Assembly: GCA_009792885.1 (NCBI GenBank)
Contig: WMCF01000016.1
Span: 10,558,200-10,622,199, forward strand
Direction of reading: 5' to 3'
DNA: 64,000 nt
Origin: Eremophila alpestris peregrina
Lineage: Eukaryota; Chordata; Aves; Passeriformes; Alaudidae
In this document: one piece after another, positions 24,201 through 34,963 of the stretch
Layout: each line of letters opens with the position of its first letter
How positions within the stretch are numbered: position 1 is the first letter of the stretch
Program-made: the position numbers and the translations under genes
The notes under the pieces: model-generated
The model's database searches: none
Told to the model about the DNA's origin: nothing
What the model saw: the letters and a program-made list of their open reading frames with translations, nothing else

Positions 24201-27200
24201 CTAGATAGAGGTGGAAGGTCAAGCTGAGCTGTGGCAAGCTGGCAGAGTGACTTTGTCCCTGTTCTATGTTAGCACTGAAATGGTGATTGCTTCTTGGAAC
24301 AGAGTTAAAGGACAGTCACATTCTCTGAGAAGTGCTTTGGGGAGTATGGCACAGTGCCTTGCTGCTGTCCCTTGTGTACCCTGTGCTTTCAGCAGCAGAG
24401 TTACATTCACACCTGAACCCAGCTGTCTTTGTCTTGTCTCTCCAGGTGATCTGCAAAGACTGGAGCAACCTTGCTGGAAAGAACTATATCATCCTGAATA
24501 TGTCAGATAATATTGACTGTGTAAGTCAGGCCAAAGGGATTGGATGGCACGGGAGCACTGGTGTTTAGGAAAGGCAGACACAGCTCTTGCTGTGTGCTTT
24601 CACCACAAAACATTTTAAAAGCACTAAATCTCAACCTACAGAGGCTGTGAAGAGAAGGGGAGGAGGACAGAAATATTCCTGTTCTCCAAAAGGGAAAAGG
24701 AGTGGGTGGAGAGAGATATGATTTTGCTCCAAGTCTAGCACATGTCAGTTCCATATTGGATTTTTTACTAACTTCTGGCTGCTAGTCTGTGCCAGTCAAT
24801 ACCTGGATTGTCATGAGACATGAGAGCTTTTAACATTGCACCTCTTACAGGACTGAATGCAGTTCTCCTTCCTTCTCTTCCTTTTCCTTCCAGCTTATAG
24901 TAACAATCCTCTGATGGCTCAGAGGAATAGGGACTCCCATTTGCACTGTGCATGGATAAGTATCAAGCAGCTATCACTAAATCTTCCTTAAGGGTCTCTT
25001 ATCCCCACCCTATTATCTTGTGTGTTATCTGTGTCTGTTAACCAGCCATGCTCTGCTAATCCAATGCCTGTCCATCCATCCTCATAAAGCTGCAGTTAAT
25101 TCATGAGCCCAGAGTCCGTTGTGGATCCCTGACATAAAAGGGCTTGTTCACTTCTGCTGGGCCTTTTATCAGGCACTTAAAAACGAGTTGTGAAAGGCCT
25201 GGGGTCAAGATGCCTTTCATAATTCTAAGAAATTATTATGAGCCTGACAACCTGAGACCAAGATGTTCCACTGAGGATTTGTGTTCTGGCCTTGTACATC
25301 TGCACTCCTGCTTTATGGGGCTCCAGCTGTGGGCAGAGCCAGATGGTTCTGTTACTGCAGGGTTGCTCTGTGGCACTGACCTCTTGCCTCTGCTGGTGAG
25401 TTCTAGGTTGGTCTGTTTTTTTTAAAGGTGACTTTTTTGGGGACAGGAAAAACGGGGAAATTCCTATACACAGTAAGGCATGCTGACTGCTCTAAGAACA
25501 GATGAAAAGTCAGTCTTTTTCCTCCTAATGTAGGCAAACCAGTGTGGAGGGTTTTAAGTATTTCAGCTACAGTTCACAATTGTTATGCAGAAAAGGAGTC
25601 ATTGAAAACCAGAGTCCTTCTGCCCTGTTTCCTTAATGTCCCCATCACTCTCTCTCCTATCTCTGTGGACTTTAAATACTTTTTAATTTTGCAATATGTA
25701 GTAGCTTCCTTTCTGTGGTCACTTGTGTTGTTTAAACCTCTGTAAGGGGAAGGACTGAAAAGCATATGTGCAGATGTCTCTTGATCAAATTATGTCTTTG
25801 CTGTTGAATCCTCTGTTCTGCCTTCCTGGAGGAAGATGGTGCCCTGGGACAGGCAGGACCGAACTGTTTTTCTACTTGATTTCATGTTTCAAAACATATT
25901 TCCCAGTGAGTGATTTGTGCTGCACTACCCCTTATTCAAAGGGACATTTGTTGACATACATATTTAATATGAGCATCTCATCGTTCCCTGCCTCCCATTA
26001 CCATTTTGCATGAGTGAAGCTGGAAAAAAGCTCTTCTTTCCACTGCTGTTGATGCAGTTTGTTTCCTACCCATGGTAATTTGCTCAGTTTAGGCACCTCA
26101 CCTACTCTCTGCCTGTCCCTTTTGCTTTTTGGTTTCTGTATCAGAACTCTGTGGTGTTTGGGTTTCTGGGGTTTTGAGGGAGAACCTGTGTAGTAAGTGC
26201 TGTAGCTTTAATTAGTATGAAAGGGTATTTCTCACATATTTCAATGTTTCGGTGCCATGATCTGGTGTGTATTGAGTCCCACTGAAAAGCTGAGGGACAA
26301 GGAGGGTGCTTAGCTCCTTCCAGAGGGTTGCAGTTTGACATTCAATACACTTCATGGCACTAGGCTTTTATCTGCTGCAGGGACCATGTCTGTATTTCTG
26401 GGTTAAACTGGAAGCCCATTTGTCTTCCCCGTGGGAAGGGAAAAAATCTTCCCTTGTCTTCTCCAGGCAAGGGAATCACTTCAGTCTCTCTCTGGGCAAG
26501 TCTCCCACTCAACATATGTGGGAAGTTTGCCCAAGTGAGGACTGCAGGATCTGACCCAGCAGTGGTACCTGGCTGTGCCTCAGGAGGTGACCTCCACCTT
26601 GGCACAGGTGCATTCAGGCTCCTTCACTGCTCCCTCCTCTCCACCATGGAGAATTGATCAGTGCTCTGCCACCTCTGCTTTCCCCATCACCCGAAACATC
26701 TCTCTTCTGTCCTCCTGCTCTTGGCTCAGCTGCTCCCCTTTCCTCTGCATCCCCCAAAAGAGAGCCTCAGACTGGCAGTGGGACCTTGAGCTGCAGCTGC
26801 AGCTCAGCATTGTGGTGCTGCATCACGTTGCTGCTTCCTCACGCAGCTCCTCCTGCCTCCCCAGACCAAAACCCATCATTTGATGAGAGGAGGCACTGCC
26901 AGGCTCTTGTGATTCAAGCTCCAGTCATCGATGTCTTCTCCAATTAGGCCATTTTTGGCACAGGCCTGTGCCTGCCCTGAGCGCTTCAAATTGCCATGGC
27001 AACAAGAACTCGCCATTTTATTAATCATCTGTGTGGCCTTCAGGTTGGCATGGCAACTGGGGATGAGAATAGAAACACAAGAGTGAGAAAGCAGCAAAGG
27101 AGCCTGCTGAGGGATGGCTGGAGCACGTCAGGCTGAGCAGCACCTGCTGACCCAGCGCTGGCTGTGGGGAAGAGCGTGGCTGCTTCCTTCTCACCTTACA

Positions 27201-30200
27201 CCATAATGTTGCTTCAGGGTCCAGGAGAGCTGGGCTTGCCGTGGGGCACATGGCAGCCACAGGAGCTGAGGAGGAAGGTTGCTGCATCAGGAGATGTTTG
27301 TGGGTTCAGCCTGGGGCACTGTGCAGTGATCCATTGCCCCAGGTTTAACACTGCTGGCTTTTGGGCACATGTGAGGGCTCAGTTGTACCAGCCCTGCTGT
27401 ACTACAGCTGCCTTGTCCCTGCCATGCACTCACCAAGGTTCCTTTCCTATGGCAGGAGGAATTTCGGTTGGAGAGGGGTCCCCAGCTGTTGGCACTGGTG
27501 GAGGATGCCTTCTCCAGGCAGGCAGAGGGGCTGCAGGACCGCTGGCTCATCTCTCTGAGCAAACCCAATGAGAATGACAAGCACTTGCTGATGACGCTGG
27601 CAGGGGAACAGGGTAAGTGCTGGCACAAAGAGCCTTCCTGTGATGGGGAGTGTATTTAAGGGGCTCCCAAGTGGAGGTACAAAGCCATGTTGGAAGGAGC
27701 TTTTGCTTTCCAATCCATTTCAATCCCACCAGTTCTCAGTGTTCACTGGACTTGTGGGATGGAGAGGGACTGAGGACATCTTTCTTCACATCTGCCTTCT
27801 GGGTTGTCCCTCTGCTTGTACAAAGCTCCATCATCTGCACTTTGCCTTCAGCTTTGCTGCCTCCTTGGACTGACTTTCCCTGAGCATCTGTCAGCTTTCT
27901 CCTTATGCTGATGTACTCCCCTCCATTAGGATCTGACAGCCTGCTCTTGGTTCACTTCCTAACCTATCAGTTTTTAAGTCCTGTCAGAATTAGGATGGTC
28001 CTCACAGTGCCTTCCCTCATCCCCAAAGAAACAGAAGCTGACAGTGAACATGGGCTGGACTGGAACATTTTACCATCTCTTTATTGCTGTTTTTGGTACA
28101 GGGGTCCTTTTCCTGCCTGCTTAGTGACAGAGGTTTCTAATGTTGACATTATGGCCTCTAATGTTGACCTTTTTGAACCTGTCTCCATGACTTTGAGTGC
28201 TACTGCTTGCTCCCGGAGCAGACAGATCCTGAGAGCTTCTGTGGTGGTGGGGAGGGTACCTAGGTTGCTCTGACATCAGTTCATCCCTGGATTTTTTTAC
28301 TCCTTTAAAGAGTATTTGTAAGTACCCTTGTCTGTTATCCTGTGTTCTTTCAGCCTCCTGATATAAAACACCAATGAACCAAAATGTGTGTTTCCCTGCC
28401 TCCATCCTGTTGGGGATTTAGGCTGATGAATACATATGACTGAGTCACTTGAGCTGAGAGCAGCACTGATCTCTTCCTCTACTTTACAGGTGTTATCCCT
28501 ACAAAAGATGTTCTCATGGCACTGGGGGATGTTAAGAGGAGCTTAGCTGAGGTAAGAGCCTGTCTGTCTGCATCCATTTGTTAAGACCAGTTATACAATT
28601 AAAATAAGCATCTTGAAAACTGGGAGCATATCTCAGTCTAAGCAAGTGCTGAACCCACAGCAGGCAAACAGATGAGTCAGACACTTGGCAAACTCCCTTC
28701 TCCCCACACTGGTAGTAGCCAGGCCATCAAATGTTTGCTCCTTTTAAGAGAGTAACTATGGGTTATTCCCTCCCTGCTTTTCTGGCTTGGTTGTGAGACT
28801 GCTTTTCACACATTCATTTTGTTGGGATTCTCAGTGTCACCCCTTCCATACTATTTTTCAAAGCAGTGTGGGTGCTGCAGACCCCCACATTTGGCCCTGC
28901 TCACCCTGCAGCTGTTTTACATACATTGCATTCTCTTGACATGTTCACGCACCTTCTGCAATTCCAGGGTCTGCATTGCACTCCTTAATGGACCTGGGAC
29001 CTGGGTCAATGGATGCCAGACTCCTCTCCCAGCTGCCTCTAGGCCTCACTTATTCCCTTCTAACCCTGGGCAGCTTGGAAGAGGATAGAGGTGAGGACAA
29101 ATCAGTCCCACAATCTCTGGTTTTGCCCCTTTGTCCTACAGGGTATGTAGGCACTCAGGACTTGATTCTGCTTGAGTTTTTTGTGCCAACCACTGGAGTA
29201 ATTTTGCTGATTTTAGCAGCAGGGTTGGGCCACTGCCTTGCTGGCTGTCTGCTCTCAGGTTTTTCCCATACCTAACAAACTGGTGCAGCTAGACAAAGCA
29301 AATTAAGTGCTCAGTGGAGTATTGATTGGCTTACACCAGAGAAAGTGCAAAAAGCCAACCCTGTAAAAATTGTGTGACTGAAGTATCAGCACCTAGAACT
29401 GTCCAGAAAGAAGGGTTTGTGTGGATGCAAGGTTTGACTGCAACTGTGGCCCCATGTTAACATGAGTCCTACCAGAGCCTCCTTGCCCCATGCCTCTGAT
29501 TCTCTGGCTCTGTCAGTAATGAAACTCTGCTCACAGTGCTGCCCTTTGCACAAGCATGAGATTGCAAGGAGGAGGGAGGATATTCTCTTACACCTGTCAC
29601 ACTTACTATTGAATTGATACATAACCTGTTTCGAATCTGCCAAGTGGGACCAATGCTGTTTGCTGACAGCCACAGGGGGCCAGTTTCTAGGGCAGCTATT
29701 CCTAAGCTTTCAGACTCAGTGGGCAGCTGTCCACTTTCAAGACCTTTTAAAGACCACTATGCCCTCTTAGGACCTAAGATTTAATGGAAATCTATTTATT
29801 ATGGTTACATTCTCTGCCAAGCAGTTACCAAAGCCTCAGCACCCATCAGTGGTGCTAACCTATAGTTAGTCTTGGGCACTCTCAGTCTTGGACAGTTTCT
29901 CCCATGAAAGCCTCCTTGTTGTACACAAAGCTGTGATATTCTTGTGCAGGTGGGCAAAATAAAATTGTGCCTTTGTGGCACAATTTATGCATAGTTCTGA
30001 GCTTTCTAGTAATGTAAGACAATGTACAACCTGAGTCTCCAACCCTGGCTTTTAGTTCCTCTGCCCACATTCGTGGTCCTGTACTTGGACCCTAAGAAAG
30101 TCTGAACAAGATTCTATCTGCCTGTAGGTCAGGACTTTCAGTGTACTGCTTCCTTCCTTCCAGATTGGTATCCAGAACTACTCGACCACCACAAGCTGCC

Positions 30201-30873
30201 AGTCTCACCCCAACCAGACACGCAGTGACTACGGGAAGCTCTTTGTGGTGTTGGTGATCATCGGCTCCATCTGCGCCATCATCATCGTGCTGGGGCTCAT
30301 CTACAACTGCTGGCAGAGACGCCTGCCCAAGATGAAGAACATGGTGAGCACTGGATGGGTGGAGAAGGTGGCCAGTCTCTTAGCCCTTGGGATAGAGGAG
30401 ATTGGAAAGTTAAGAGGGCAGTTGTTTTCCCCTGTCCAGTTATGGGACATAACTGGATGCACTGCTGGAGTAGCAGTGGAGTTCATTCAGGTGTGAGAGA
30501 GATGCAAATGTGCTTAGGACAGCTAATTTCCACTGTGAGGGTTGGGCTGGGAATCAATCTACCTCTTCCCACTGGCTCCACAAAGTCCTTGGTGACCCTC
30601 ATAGCCTGATTGTGCTCCTCAGCAGCATTAAGACCTGTCCCCCTTTGTGTCCATTTGTGGCAGTCCCACGGTGAGGAGCTGCGCTTTGTTGAGAACGGCT
30701 GCCATGACAACCCCACCCTGGACGTGGCCAGCGACAGCCAGTCGGAAATGCAGGAGAAGAAGCCGAGCGTGAACGGAGGGAACACCATCAACGGCCCTGA
30801 CAGCTGGGATGTCCTGATCAATAAGCAGGCCAGCGAGGATGTGGATGTGTTTGAGGAAGACACGCATCTTTAG
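2613..30873 (+). CDS. PODXL2: Podocalyxin-like protein 2 (endoglycan), whole gene, 8 coding exons
   Basis: Joined exons 2613-2661, 12732-13025, 22543-23423, 24446-24520, 27456-27612, 28490-28551, 30164-30343 and 30664-30873 give 1908 nt, 635 aa plus stop; human endoglycan is about 605 aa. The product is a CD34-family sialomucin of the cell surface. Visible parts: signal peptide about 1-25 (leucine core LLLLL, then TLCLCLAS); SGF followed by acidic residues at 77-86, a possible glycosaminoglycan site; Tyr95 and Tyr116 in acidic context, matching the tyrosine-sulfation region that in mammals supports selectin binding; a Cys-free Ser/Thr/Glu stalk to residue 408; a membrane-proximal domain with Cys411, Cys433 and Cys518 and sequons NMS, NYS and NQT; transmembrane segment about 532-553; and a tail ending DTHL, a PDZ ligand. 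All splice phases agree. The poly-Glu run of the human protein is reduced to four Glu. The main doubt is the exon 3 donor. Confidence 0.95.
2662..12731 (+). other. PODXL2: PODXL2 intron 1
   Basis: About 10 kb between GTGAGT and 'tcattatacag'. The first 600 bases are the tail of the CpG island. The rest is mostly unique AT-balanced sequence without a recognised gene. The longest frame, at 8568-9095, is pyrimidine-rich low-complexity sequence. An exon-like segment at 8931-9012 is described under findings. AT-rich sequence dominates 11850-12330. Confidence 0.8.
12732..13025 (+). CDS. PODXL2: PODXL2 coding exon 2
   Basis: 294 nt, phase 1 to phase 1, from 'tacag|GGACC' to ACAG|GTAAGT. It encodes residues 17-114: the end of the signal peptide, then the strongly conserved block around ILQPPQYFWED and LNDSSLDLGP, which identifies endoglycan. 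Tyr95 sits in this block and N104-D-S is a sequon. The start of the mature protein is probably near residue 25. Confidence 0.95.
14046..14563. other. Assembly gap, 518 N
   Basis: All bases from 14046 to 14563 are N. The sequence entering on the right (14564-14640) is CpG-rich, with CGCTCTCCCGCGC and GCGCTCAGCGCCGC, unlike the surrounding intron. Missing GC-rich sequence, possibly a CpG island or alternative promoter, is therefore plausible. Reading frames that cross the gap are meaningless. Confidence 0.99.
19655..19766 (+). mobile_element. CR1 LINE 3'-end fragment
   Basis: The sequence 'ggttgatggttggactagat' at 19710, followed by 'ttccaacc' and 'gatgattctgtgatc' near 19751-19765, is the characteristic 3' end of avian CR1, including its terminal short repeat. 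Only about 110 bp are present, the usual 5'-truncated form, oriented with the host gene. Confidence 0.85.
22543..23423 (+). CDS. PODXL2: PODXL2 coding exon 3, mucin-like stalk
   Basis: 881 nt, phase 1 in and phase 0 out, acceptor 'ctctctttag|ATTATACC'. It encodes residues 115-408: DYTF (Tyr116), sequons NGT and NDT, acidic patch LEEEEG, and a long Ser/Thr/Pro/Glu-rich mucin region without cysteine. The end is placed at CAG|GTTGCA because the protein then runs PWDSAQ-VICKDW, exactly as in mammalian endoglycan. That donor is weak. The frame stays open to a consensus donor AAC|GTAAGT at 23502, also phase 0, which would add 26 residues. Both forms keep exon 4 in frame. Confidence 0.88.
23424..24445 (+). 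other. PODXL2: PODXL2 intron 3
   Basis: About 1.0 kb from the weak donor GTTGCA to acceptor 'tgtctctccag'. The first 78 bases are open in frame and may be an alternative extension of exon 3. Nothing else was recognised. Confidence 0.75.
24446..24520 (+). CDS. PODXL2: PODXL2 coding exon 4
   Basis: 75 nt, phase 0 both ends, 'ctccag|GTGATC' to TGT|GTAAGT. It encodes residues 409-433, VICKDWSNLAGKNYI to NIDC. This is the start of the conserved membrane-proximal domain, with Cys411, Cys433 and sequon NMS. It is nearly identical to the mammalian protein. Confidence 0.96.
24521..27455 (+). other. PODXL2: PODXL2 intron 4
   Basis: About 2.9 kb. No coding sequence was recognised. Near 26900-27060 there is a cluster of palindromic motifs, listed separately, that looks like a cis-regulatory element. 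Confidence 0.75.
26957..27057. promoter_or_regulatory. Candidate enhancer: two X-box-like sites and a palindrome
   Basis: ATTGCCATGGCAAC at 26990-27003 and GTTGGCATGGCAAC at 27044-27057 both fit the RFX-family X-box consensus of two half sites, and the first is almost fully palindromic. A perfect 16-bp palindrome GGCACAGGCCTGTGCC lies just upstream at 26957-26972. The spacer contains AT-rich TTATTAATCAT. RFX binding is an inference from the motif; no conservation data were available. Confidence 0.45.
27456..27612 (+). CDS. PODXL2: PODXL2 coding exon 5
   Basis: 157 nt, phase 0 to phase 1, 'tatggcag|GAGGAA' to CAG G|GTAAGT. It encodes residues 434-485, including GPQLLALVED and LISLSKPNENDKHLLMTL, part of the folded membrane-proximal domain shared by podocalyxin-family proteins. 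Confidence 0.96.
27613..28489 (+). other. PODXL2: PODXL2 intron 5
   Basis: 877 bp, GTAAGT to 'ctttacag'. No feature was recognised. Short frames on both strands are not coding. Confidence 0.8.
28490..28551 (+). CDS. PODXL2: PODXL2 coding exon 6
   Basis: 62 nt, phase 1 to phase 0, 'actttacag|GTGTTATC' to GAG|GTAAGA. It encodes residues 486-506, GVIPTKDVLMALGDVKRSLAE, closely matching mammalian endoglycan. It was found by homology and phase rather than by open-frame length. Confidence 0.95.
28552..30163 (+). other. PODXL2: PODXL2 intron 6
   Basis: About 1.6 kb, GTAAGA to 'cttccttccag'. Nothing recognisable was seen beyond unique intronic sequence. Confidence 0.8.
30164..30343 (+). CDS. PODXL2: PODXL2 coding exon 7, membrane segment
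   Basis: 180 nt, phase 0, 'ccttccag|ATTGGT' to ATG|GTGAGC. It encodes residues 507-566: sequons NYS and NQT, Cys518, then a hydrophobic run from about 532 to 553 followed by the basic stop-transfer WQRRLPK. This is the single transmembrane helix with the type I topology expected for the family. Confidence 0.97.
30344..30663 (+). other. PODXL2: PODXL2 intron 7
   Basis: 320 bp, GTGAGC to 'tttgtggcag'. No feature was recognised. Confidence 0.85.
30664..30873 (+). CDS. PODXL2: PODXL2 coding exon 8, cytoplasmic tail
   Basis: 210 nt including TAG. It encodes residues 567-635, beginning SHGEELRFVENGCHDNPTLD and ending in acidic residues followed by DTHL. The T-H-L end is a class I PDZ ligand; in podocalyxin-family proteins this binds NHERF adaptors. 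The tail is the most conserved part of the protein. Confidence 0.97.
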   Translation, partial: SHGEELRFVENGCHDNPTLDVASDSQSEMQEKKPSVNGGNTINGPDSWDVLINKQASEDVDVFEEDTHL

Positions 30874-33713
30874 AAAAAGAAAGGAGGGAGCCACTCCCTT
30901 AAACACACTTGTTTCTCTCCTATCTTGACTGATGGACCATGGGATCAGATGGCTTCTCAGGAACTTCTTAAAAACCTTTGAACAGGTGTTTGGGCAAGTT
31001 TTCCCTATGGAAGTCCTGAGCCTGCATCTGAGGCTTGGAGCCAGGAGGATCATGGAACAGAGGGAGGCAGGAGGGGTGGGTTTATAGATCTCCGTGTGTG
31101 TGTTCCTGTCAGTAGCACCAATGCTTTCATCACCTTTAAATGCACTTACTGTAGCTCTGTGGTAGTGGCTGGAGAGTGTCTGGATTGGAGAAACAGATGG
31201 TGGAGCTGCCTGCCACCAAGCGTCCAGATTTGGGGACCCTTCCAGATCCTGATCTTGAGATCACATTCAGTCCATGCAGGTGCAGTAAAACCTGTGTGTT
31301 CTGGATGGAGGGGAGCCAAGATTCCGTCGATGTCCTGGGCACAGTTTGCATTCCCCATGTGAAAACAGGTTTTTTAGTGCTCTAGCATTCAGCTACTAAT
31401 TGTATGGGAGCTGATGTTTACATTTGGGGAAAACACCCCTCCCTCCCACTCCCTGCTGTCATCTCGTTTCACCCCTGGTACCACAAACAGTCCCACTCCT
31501 TTTTTTCAGCTCCACAACTCCAAGCTGAGCTTGCAAAGTTTGAGCACTTTACCCTTGCTTGACTGGTTGCAGAGAATTCAGTGCCATGGTGCAGCATTTT
31601 AGATGGAAGCGTGCTTTAGGTTGGAGCGTTTCTCAAAAATTATGTTTACATGCCACTTTTGCAATAGCCTGGGAAATCAGCAGGAAATTATCCTTTGTCT
31701 AAGTGTAAGTTTTAAACTGGCTGGCTTTTTCCACTCCAGTTCTATTTTTCAGGATAATTTGGTTTCAGTTGGTCATTGGTAAATATAAAGACTACTTGAA
31801 ACTTTTTAAATAGGGGAACGAGTAATGTTCTCATCCTTTTGTTTCAATTTCAACATCCTGCCCTGAGGGAAGGGTGGAAATGTTTAATATCCCACAGGTA
31901 CAAATCAGGGTAACATCTTCAAAATCACTGCATTTAAACAATGTAAGAGCCAGTTCTGATGAGATGAGAGTGGGATGTAAGAGCTCCCCAATGAATGTTT
32001 CTCAGGCATGCCTCAGGCAACTTTGAGGCTCCAGCTCCCTGAAGATGTGTGCTAAAGGCACGTGAATATGTGTAATTGTTCTCTGAGCCCTGCCTAAACT
32101 ACTGTCAAGCCTGAAATCCCAGAACATTTGTTTCTTCTGTCACTGAGGGATTGAGCGACTTACTTTGGTCAGAGGCACCTGAGTGTGCTGTGGGTACTTC
32201 TCTCCCTAGTGGTGATCTGCATGCTTTCTTCCTGTGAGATGCAGCTTCACACTTGGTCTTGAAGGGAACCTTTTTCTACAGAGGCCCCAGATGTGCAGCC
32301 TGATGCTGAGCCTGTAAATCTATCACTGTATGTATAGAGACCTGTAGCATGTTCCTCCCTGGTGTGTGTGCCTGAAGTCAAGGTGCAAGAGTCTGTTGTT
32401 GCAGTTTGTGTAGCGCTTTGCATACAAACTGAATCACAGATCACCTCGACGTGGGACCACTCTGATACCAGTTTGTTAGGGATTCAAGGTGGGTGGTTAC
32501 CTTTGGTTTCCTATCCAGATTCCAATTTTCAGTGGTTTTAGCCTGCTTCCATATCTTTCCTGGTGTTATGTAGGAGATGGTGATCATCAGCTCCTTTTGT
32601 ACCTTGGTAGGGTTGCAGAGATGTTCAGAGTTCCTTCTCTTGGCCCAGCAGTTGGTAGTGAGGGACAGTCCATGGCCCTCTCTGACCACCCCTCACTGAT
32701 GGCTCCTGCTGAGTTTGATGGGTCTGTGCAGTAAAACTGCACAAGGCTGTGTTGAAGGCACTTTGTGGCTCACAGGATTAAATGCAAATTGTTGTTATGG
32801 TGAGTAAATTAAAGCATGGAGTTAAAATTTGAGTTTTGATAGCACTTAGCATAACGGAGCCTGGCATGCCTGTGGCCTTTAGGCAGCTGCACCGTGTAAA
32901 TCTTTCTAAATCTAAGTCAAATAATCCTCATCAAATATATTTTTAATGCCCAGTGGCTGTCAAAAAGATAATGCCACCAATCAGATGTGAATAATTTCAC
33001 CCACAAATTGCTTCCTTGGTGCATGTCCCTGCTAAGAGCTTTGCTGCCCTGTTTTCTCTCCACTATCCTTATTCAGAGACAAAGCACTGATAAAGCAATG
33101 CTTCTGGCTGGGCTCAGCACCTCCCAGTCTCGTGTAAAGTCTTCAAACTTCAAAGAAACCAAGGGGGCTATGTGGGCTCAATAATCAGCTAGCAAGTTCT
33201 CCTAATTTGCTCTTCTGGCCTCTCATGGCCTGGAGGATTTTCCAGAGATGCTCTTCTCTGTCTGGAGCATCCAGGTGATTTGAGAGACACTTTAAGGGTG
33301 GCTGTTTTAAGGCTGAGGACACTTTTCTGCTGTCTCTGACAGGGTGCACCTGGCTGTATGATCCCAGTTTAGCTTCAGAAATCTACTGGTTGATAGAATT
33401 CACTTTAGTCTGGTGATACTTTTTATCCTTTTACAGTTTGTTTTTTCTCTGTATCATTTTTTTGCACTAGGCTGATCTTGTCAAGTCGATTGCACTGTTG
33501 TCCCTCTCCTGCCAGCCCTGCAGAGACGGGTCATCTTCAGGGACCTGCAGGCTGGGAAGCACTGTTGAGAGGCTGTTGGTAGCCCACTTTACTCTGTCCA
33601 GTGCTTGCATTTCCAGCTCTGCACAGGGAGGATGTAAAGAGGAAGAAAAACTTTGTCTTAGCATTTGTAACAAGAAGCTTTTCTATCACCCTAATGTAGT
33701 TAAACTTCTTTTT

Positions 33714-33719
33714 AATAAA
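33714..33719 (+). terminator. PODXL2: Candidate poly(A) signal AATAAA
   Basis: First canonical hexamer downstream of the PODXL2 stop, about 2.8 kb away. Use by PODXL2 is possible but unproven; ATTAAA at 32777 or 32808 are alternatives. Confidence 0.35.
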
Positions 33720-34957
33720 AACTGTGAAAGCTGGACTTCTCAGAGCAGTGTGCCAGACGACAGAGCAGATGCAGGAGGCAAAGCAGTTCCTGGAAAACTT
33801 TGCCACCTACTCGGACATCACCATAATTCCATCTGCCAAATGTTTGGTCGCACTGACACCTGGTGGCGGTTGGGAGTTGAAAATGAAAAATTAAAAAAAA
33901 AAAAAAGAGCTTTTCTCTTAGCTTTGGATATTTGTTTCCTGTGACTTGCCTAGGATAACCTGCATTATTCACGAGGGGCTGCAGGACTCGACTGTGAGCA
34001 GAGGGGCTTGTACCAGGCATGTCAAGGATGGTTTGTGTGAGGACGTCCTTGTCTGTAAAGCAGTGAGATGGGACATTCCCTGGGAGGCACCAGTATAGAG
34101 GCCCTGGGTAGCAACACAGGGTCTCAACTCCATCTTCCTGCTTTGTCTGCCACCTGCTCCCTCTGCTCCTTGGGACCACAGTAGGATGCAGGGGCTCTGC
34201 CTTGAAATGGAGGTGGTTCTTCAGAGAGAGCCTCAGGTGCTGTTGTGAGGAGCACAGTGCCTCGAGGAACACCGGCGACGGCATCGTCTGGATGCACAGC
34301 CAAGATCAGAGTGGCTCTCCATCTCTGTGGGATCGTGGCCAGGTGTCATCTGGGATGGCCAAGCTTGCAGATTACTCCGAGGTGTCACCCAGATATCTGG
34401 AACTGTGCCTGTAACATGAAGTCTAACGTTCTAGGACTCTGCATCCTGCATGCCACCTTGGGTATGTGGGGTGGAAAGAAACAATGAGGAGTGACCCAGT
34501 AATTCTGTAAAGGGTGTATTGCAGCTTGAGAATACAGCTCAAGATACGCTTTAAGGATCCCTTTGGCAGAGGATGTGTGAAATGAAGGTCCATTATCCTA
34601 AGGACTATTGCAGCCTTAGAGCATTGCAGCAGGGTCCCACTGCAGCCACTGCCGTCAGCAACTCATCTGTTCCCATTTGCCTTTGCAGCCATGCCAGGAG
34701 CACATCTATCCTTCACAGCAGGTTTGGGACAGCTCAAACAGTCAGACACAACAAGCACCTTCATCTGTGCTGACCCATGAGAGCCTCATGCACTCATTTA
34801 AGCTTACAGCCGAGCTTTGAGCCATTCTCAACATCTTCATTCCTGCTGGACACAAACTGCAAGCCCTGGCCACTGCTCGGGATTGCTGCCGGAGAACACT
34901 TAGAAACACTTGTGTCTGGCCCTGGAAATAACAGGGTTGTGGTTTTGTTTTCTTTGC

Positions 34958-34963
34958 AATAAA
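34958..34963 (+). terminator. PODXL2: Candidate distal poly(A) signal AATAAA
   Basis: AATAAA followed within 20 bases by a GT-containing stretch (CCTGGGTGTCTG), the layout of a functional cleavage site. It would give a 3' UTR of about 4.1 kb for PODXL2. It could equally belong to an unrecognised transcript. Confidence 0.4.
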
